Shown here one piece after another: positions 4,333 through 5,609 of a stretch of DNA of 5,609 bases (position 1 is its first letter; each line of letters starts with the position of its first letter). Below the pieces are notes generated by a model. It was not told the origin of the DNA. It saw only the letters and a program-made list of their open reading frames with translations, and made no database searches. This DNA comes from Clostridiales bacterium (lineage in GTDB: Bacteria; Bacillota; Sulfobacillia; UBA995; UBA9673). The position numbers were made by a program, and so were the translations under genes. Where the stretch lies: positions 1 to 5,609 of the forward strand of contig DPMO01000078.1 of the NCBI GenBank assembly GCA_003541445.1, given 5' to 3'.

Positions 4333-5609
4333 TTGGCTGATTACGAGAAGCTCTGGGGAGCCAACTACCCGGAGCACTTGAAGCGGCGTCTGGAGTACCC
4401 CGACGTTCCGGTCTTCAAACTCCTCGAAAAGTCCGCGGAGAGGTTCCCGGACAACCCGGCGACGATCTTCATGGGCGGCAGGCTGACTTTCAAGCAGCTT
4501 CTTGACAAGGTTTACCGGTTCGCCGCGGCCCTTGCCGCCCTGGGCGTCAAGAAGGGCGACCGGGTCGCCATCATGCTTCCCAACTGCCCGCAGGCGGTCA
4601 TAGCCTACTACGGCGCCCTCAAGGCCGGCGCGACCGTCGTCGAGTTCAACCCCCTCTACGTGGAGCGGGAGATCGAGTACCAGATCAAGGACTCGGGCTC
4701 CAAGGTCATGGTGGCCCTGGACCTCCTCGTGGGCCGCATCATGAAGGTGCGGGAGTCGGCCGGCCTCGAGAAGGTCATCTGGACCAGCATCAAGGACTTC
4801 CTGCCCTTCCCCCTGAACATCCTGTACCCCATCAAGGCCCGGCGCGAGGGCCAGCTCGTGGAGGTCCCGACGGGCCCCGGGAACTACCAGTTCGTGGACC
4901 TTCTGAAAAAGCACCCGGCCGACCCGCCCGAGCACGAGTTCGACCCGTCCGAGGACGTGGCCTGCCTCCAGTACACCGGAGGCACCACAGGCGTGTCCAA
5001 GGGCTGCATGCTCACCCACCGCAACCTTGTGGTCAACGCCGTCCAGGTGCGCAGCTGGATGCCTGACATCGAGGACGGACGGGAGCGCATCCTGACCGTC
5101 CTGCCGCTCTTCCACAGCTACGCCATGACGACGTGCATGAACCTGGCCGCGCTCTGCGCCGGGACGATGATCCTGCTCCCGAGGTTCATCATCGAGGACG
5201 TCCTCAAGGCCATCGACAAGTACAGGCCGACCCTGTTCCCCGGCGCCCCGACCATCTACGTCGCCATCATCAACCACCCTGACGTCCAGAAGTACGACCT
5301 GAAGTCCATCAAGGCGTGCATAAGCGGTTCGGCCCCGCTGCCGGTCGAGGTGCAGAAGAGGTTCGAGGAGCTCACGGGCGGCCGGCTGGTGGAGGGCTAC
5401 GGGCTCTCCGAGGCCTCGCCGGTGACCCACTGCAACCCCGTCTACGGGCTCCGCAAGGTGGGCTGTATCGGGCTTCCCTTCCCCGACACGGTCTCCAAGA
5501 TCGTCGACCTCGAGACCGGGGAGAAGGAGGTCCCGATAGGCGAGACAGGCGAGCTCGTCCTCAAGGGCCCGCAGGTGATGAAGGGCTACTGGAACCGGCC
5601 TGACGAGAC
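4333..5609 (+). CDS. Acyl-CoA synthetase, AMP-forming (long-chain fatty acid-CoA ligase type), 3' truncated by window
   Basis: This enzyme of the ANL superfamily activates a carboxylic acid with ATP to an acyl-adenylate and then transfers the acyl group to coenzyme A. Of 425 codons visible, the reading frame stays open to the window edge; full-length relatives have about 550 residues. Motifs seen are the ATP-binding loop YTGGTTGVSKG (214-224), LFHSYAM (259-265), SGSAPLP (331-337), YGLSE (356-360) and GETGELVLKGPQVMKGYW (403-420). An insertion near SIKDFLPFPLNILYP (152-166) is typical of FadD/LcfB-like ligases. The hinge DGW..TGD motif and the C-terminal catalytic lysine lie beyond the window. 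The start is TTG 4333, with a strong ribosome binding site. Fatty acids are the likely substrate, but other carboxylates such as dicarboxylates or aromatic acids cannot be excluded from this fragment. Codon use matches the neighbours. It is preceded by its own regulatory region. Confidence 0.92.
   Translation, partial: MADYEKLWGANYPEHLKRRLEYPDVPVFKLLEKSAERFPDNPATIFMGGRLTFKQLLDKVYRFAAALAALGVKKGDRVAIMLPNCPQAVIAYYGALKAGATVVEFNPLYVEREIEYQIKDSGSKVMVALDLLVGRIMKVRESAGLEKVIWTSIKDFLPFPLNILYPIKARREGQLVEVPTGPGNYQFVDLLKKHPADPPEHEFDPSEDVACLQYTGGTTGVSKGCMLTHRNLVVNAVQVRSWMPDIEDGRERILTVLPLFHSYAMTTCMNLAALCAGTMILLPRFIIEDVLKAIDKYRPTLFPGAPTIYVAIINHPDVQKYDLKSIKACISGSAPLPVEVQKRFEELTGGRLVEGYGLSEASPVTHCNPVYGLRKVGCIGLPFPDTVSKIVDLETGEKEVPIGETGELVLKGPQVMKGYWNRPDE

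Noticed and set aside
4314..4340. Eight-codon leader peptide (ATG 4314 to TGA 4338) overlapping the TTG 4333 start
   Set aside because: Its purine-rich site AAAGGAAG sits only 2 bases from the ATG and its own codons form the strong ribosome site of the synthetase. Chance is the simpler explanation.
4115..4381. 88-codon + strand frame in the gap before the acyl-CoA synthetase
   Set aside because: Weak ribosome site, no similarity recognised, overlap with the well-supported TTG 4333 start, and a low-complexity second half. It lies over probable regulatory DNA.
4312..5430. Minus-strand reading frame (372 codons) opposite the acyl-CoA synthetase
   Set aside because: The + strand encodes a full set of adenylate-forming enzyme motifs. 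The antisense product is low-complexity with no family signature.
1..5609. Mobile element, CRISPR array, toxin-antitoxin or phage defence system
   Set aside because: No transposase, integrase, spaced direct repeats or defence motifs are visible. Composition and codon use are uniform across the genes.

Overview
The window is very GC-rich DNA with tightly packed genes, all on the + strand. A YabE-type protein (ubiquitin-like/DUF348, G5 and 3D domains) runs directly into rsmA (ksgA), and a YkuK-type DUF458 protein and an intracellular Nal1-like trypsin-fold protease follow. This combination points to a high-GC member of Bacillota (Firmicutes). In Bacillus and many clostridia the yabE and ksgA neighbourhood also carries rnmV between the two genes. 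Here rnmV is missing and the two genes overlap by four bases. The lineage call rests on gene content and composition only.

Layout: 1-379 has no convincing gene. It starts with a G-rich low-complexity stretch, followed by nested hairpins that look like a structured leader RNA. 380-1417 is the YabE-like membrane-anchored cell-wall protein, starting at GTG 380. 1414-2337 is rsmA, coupled to it by ATGA. A clear sigma-A-type promoter (TTGCCG-N18-TATAAT) straddles the rsmA stop codon and drives the DUF458 gene (2409-2879, GTG start). A second TATAAT at 2969-2974 drives the Nal1-like protease. Its true start is TTG 3000, because the upstream in-frame ATG lies inside the -10 box. 4047-4332 is a 286-base regulatory gap with an AT-richer patch and a strong hairpin. 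From TTG 4333 to the window edge runs an acyl-CoA synthetase (AMP-forming) truncated at 425 codons.

Functionally the genes form three or four transcription units, not one pathway: cell-wall remodelling plus 16S rRNA dimethylation, an RNase H-fold protein of unknown role, a probable cytoplasmic serine protease, and fatty-acid (or other carboxylate) activation. Start codons are unusual: two TTG, two GTG and one ATG, and each of the four non-ATG starts has a purine-rich ribosome binding site. I see no phage, transposon, CRISPR or defence genes. The most interesting unexplained material is non-coding: the structured leader before the YabE-like gene, a dyad overlapping the protease promoter, and the region before the acyl-CoA synthetase.
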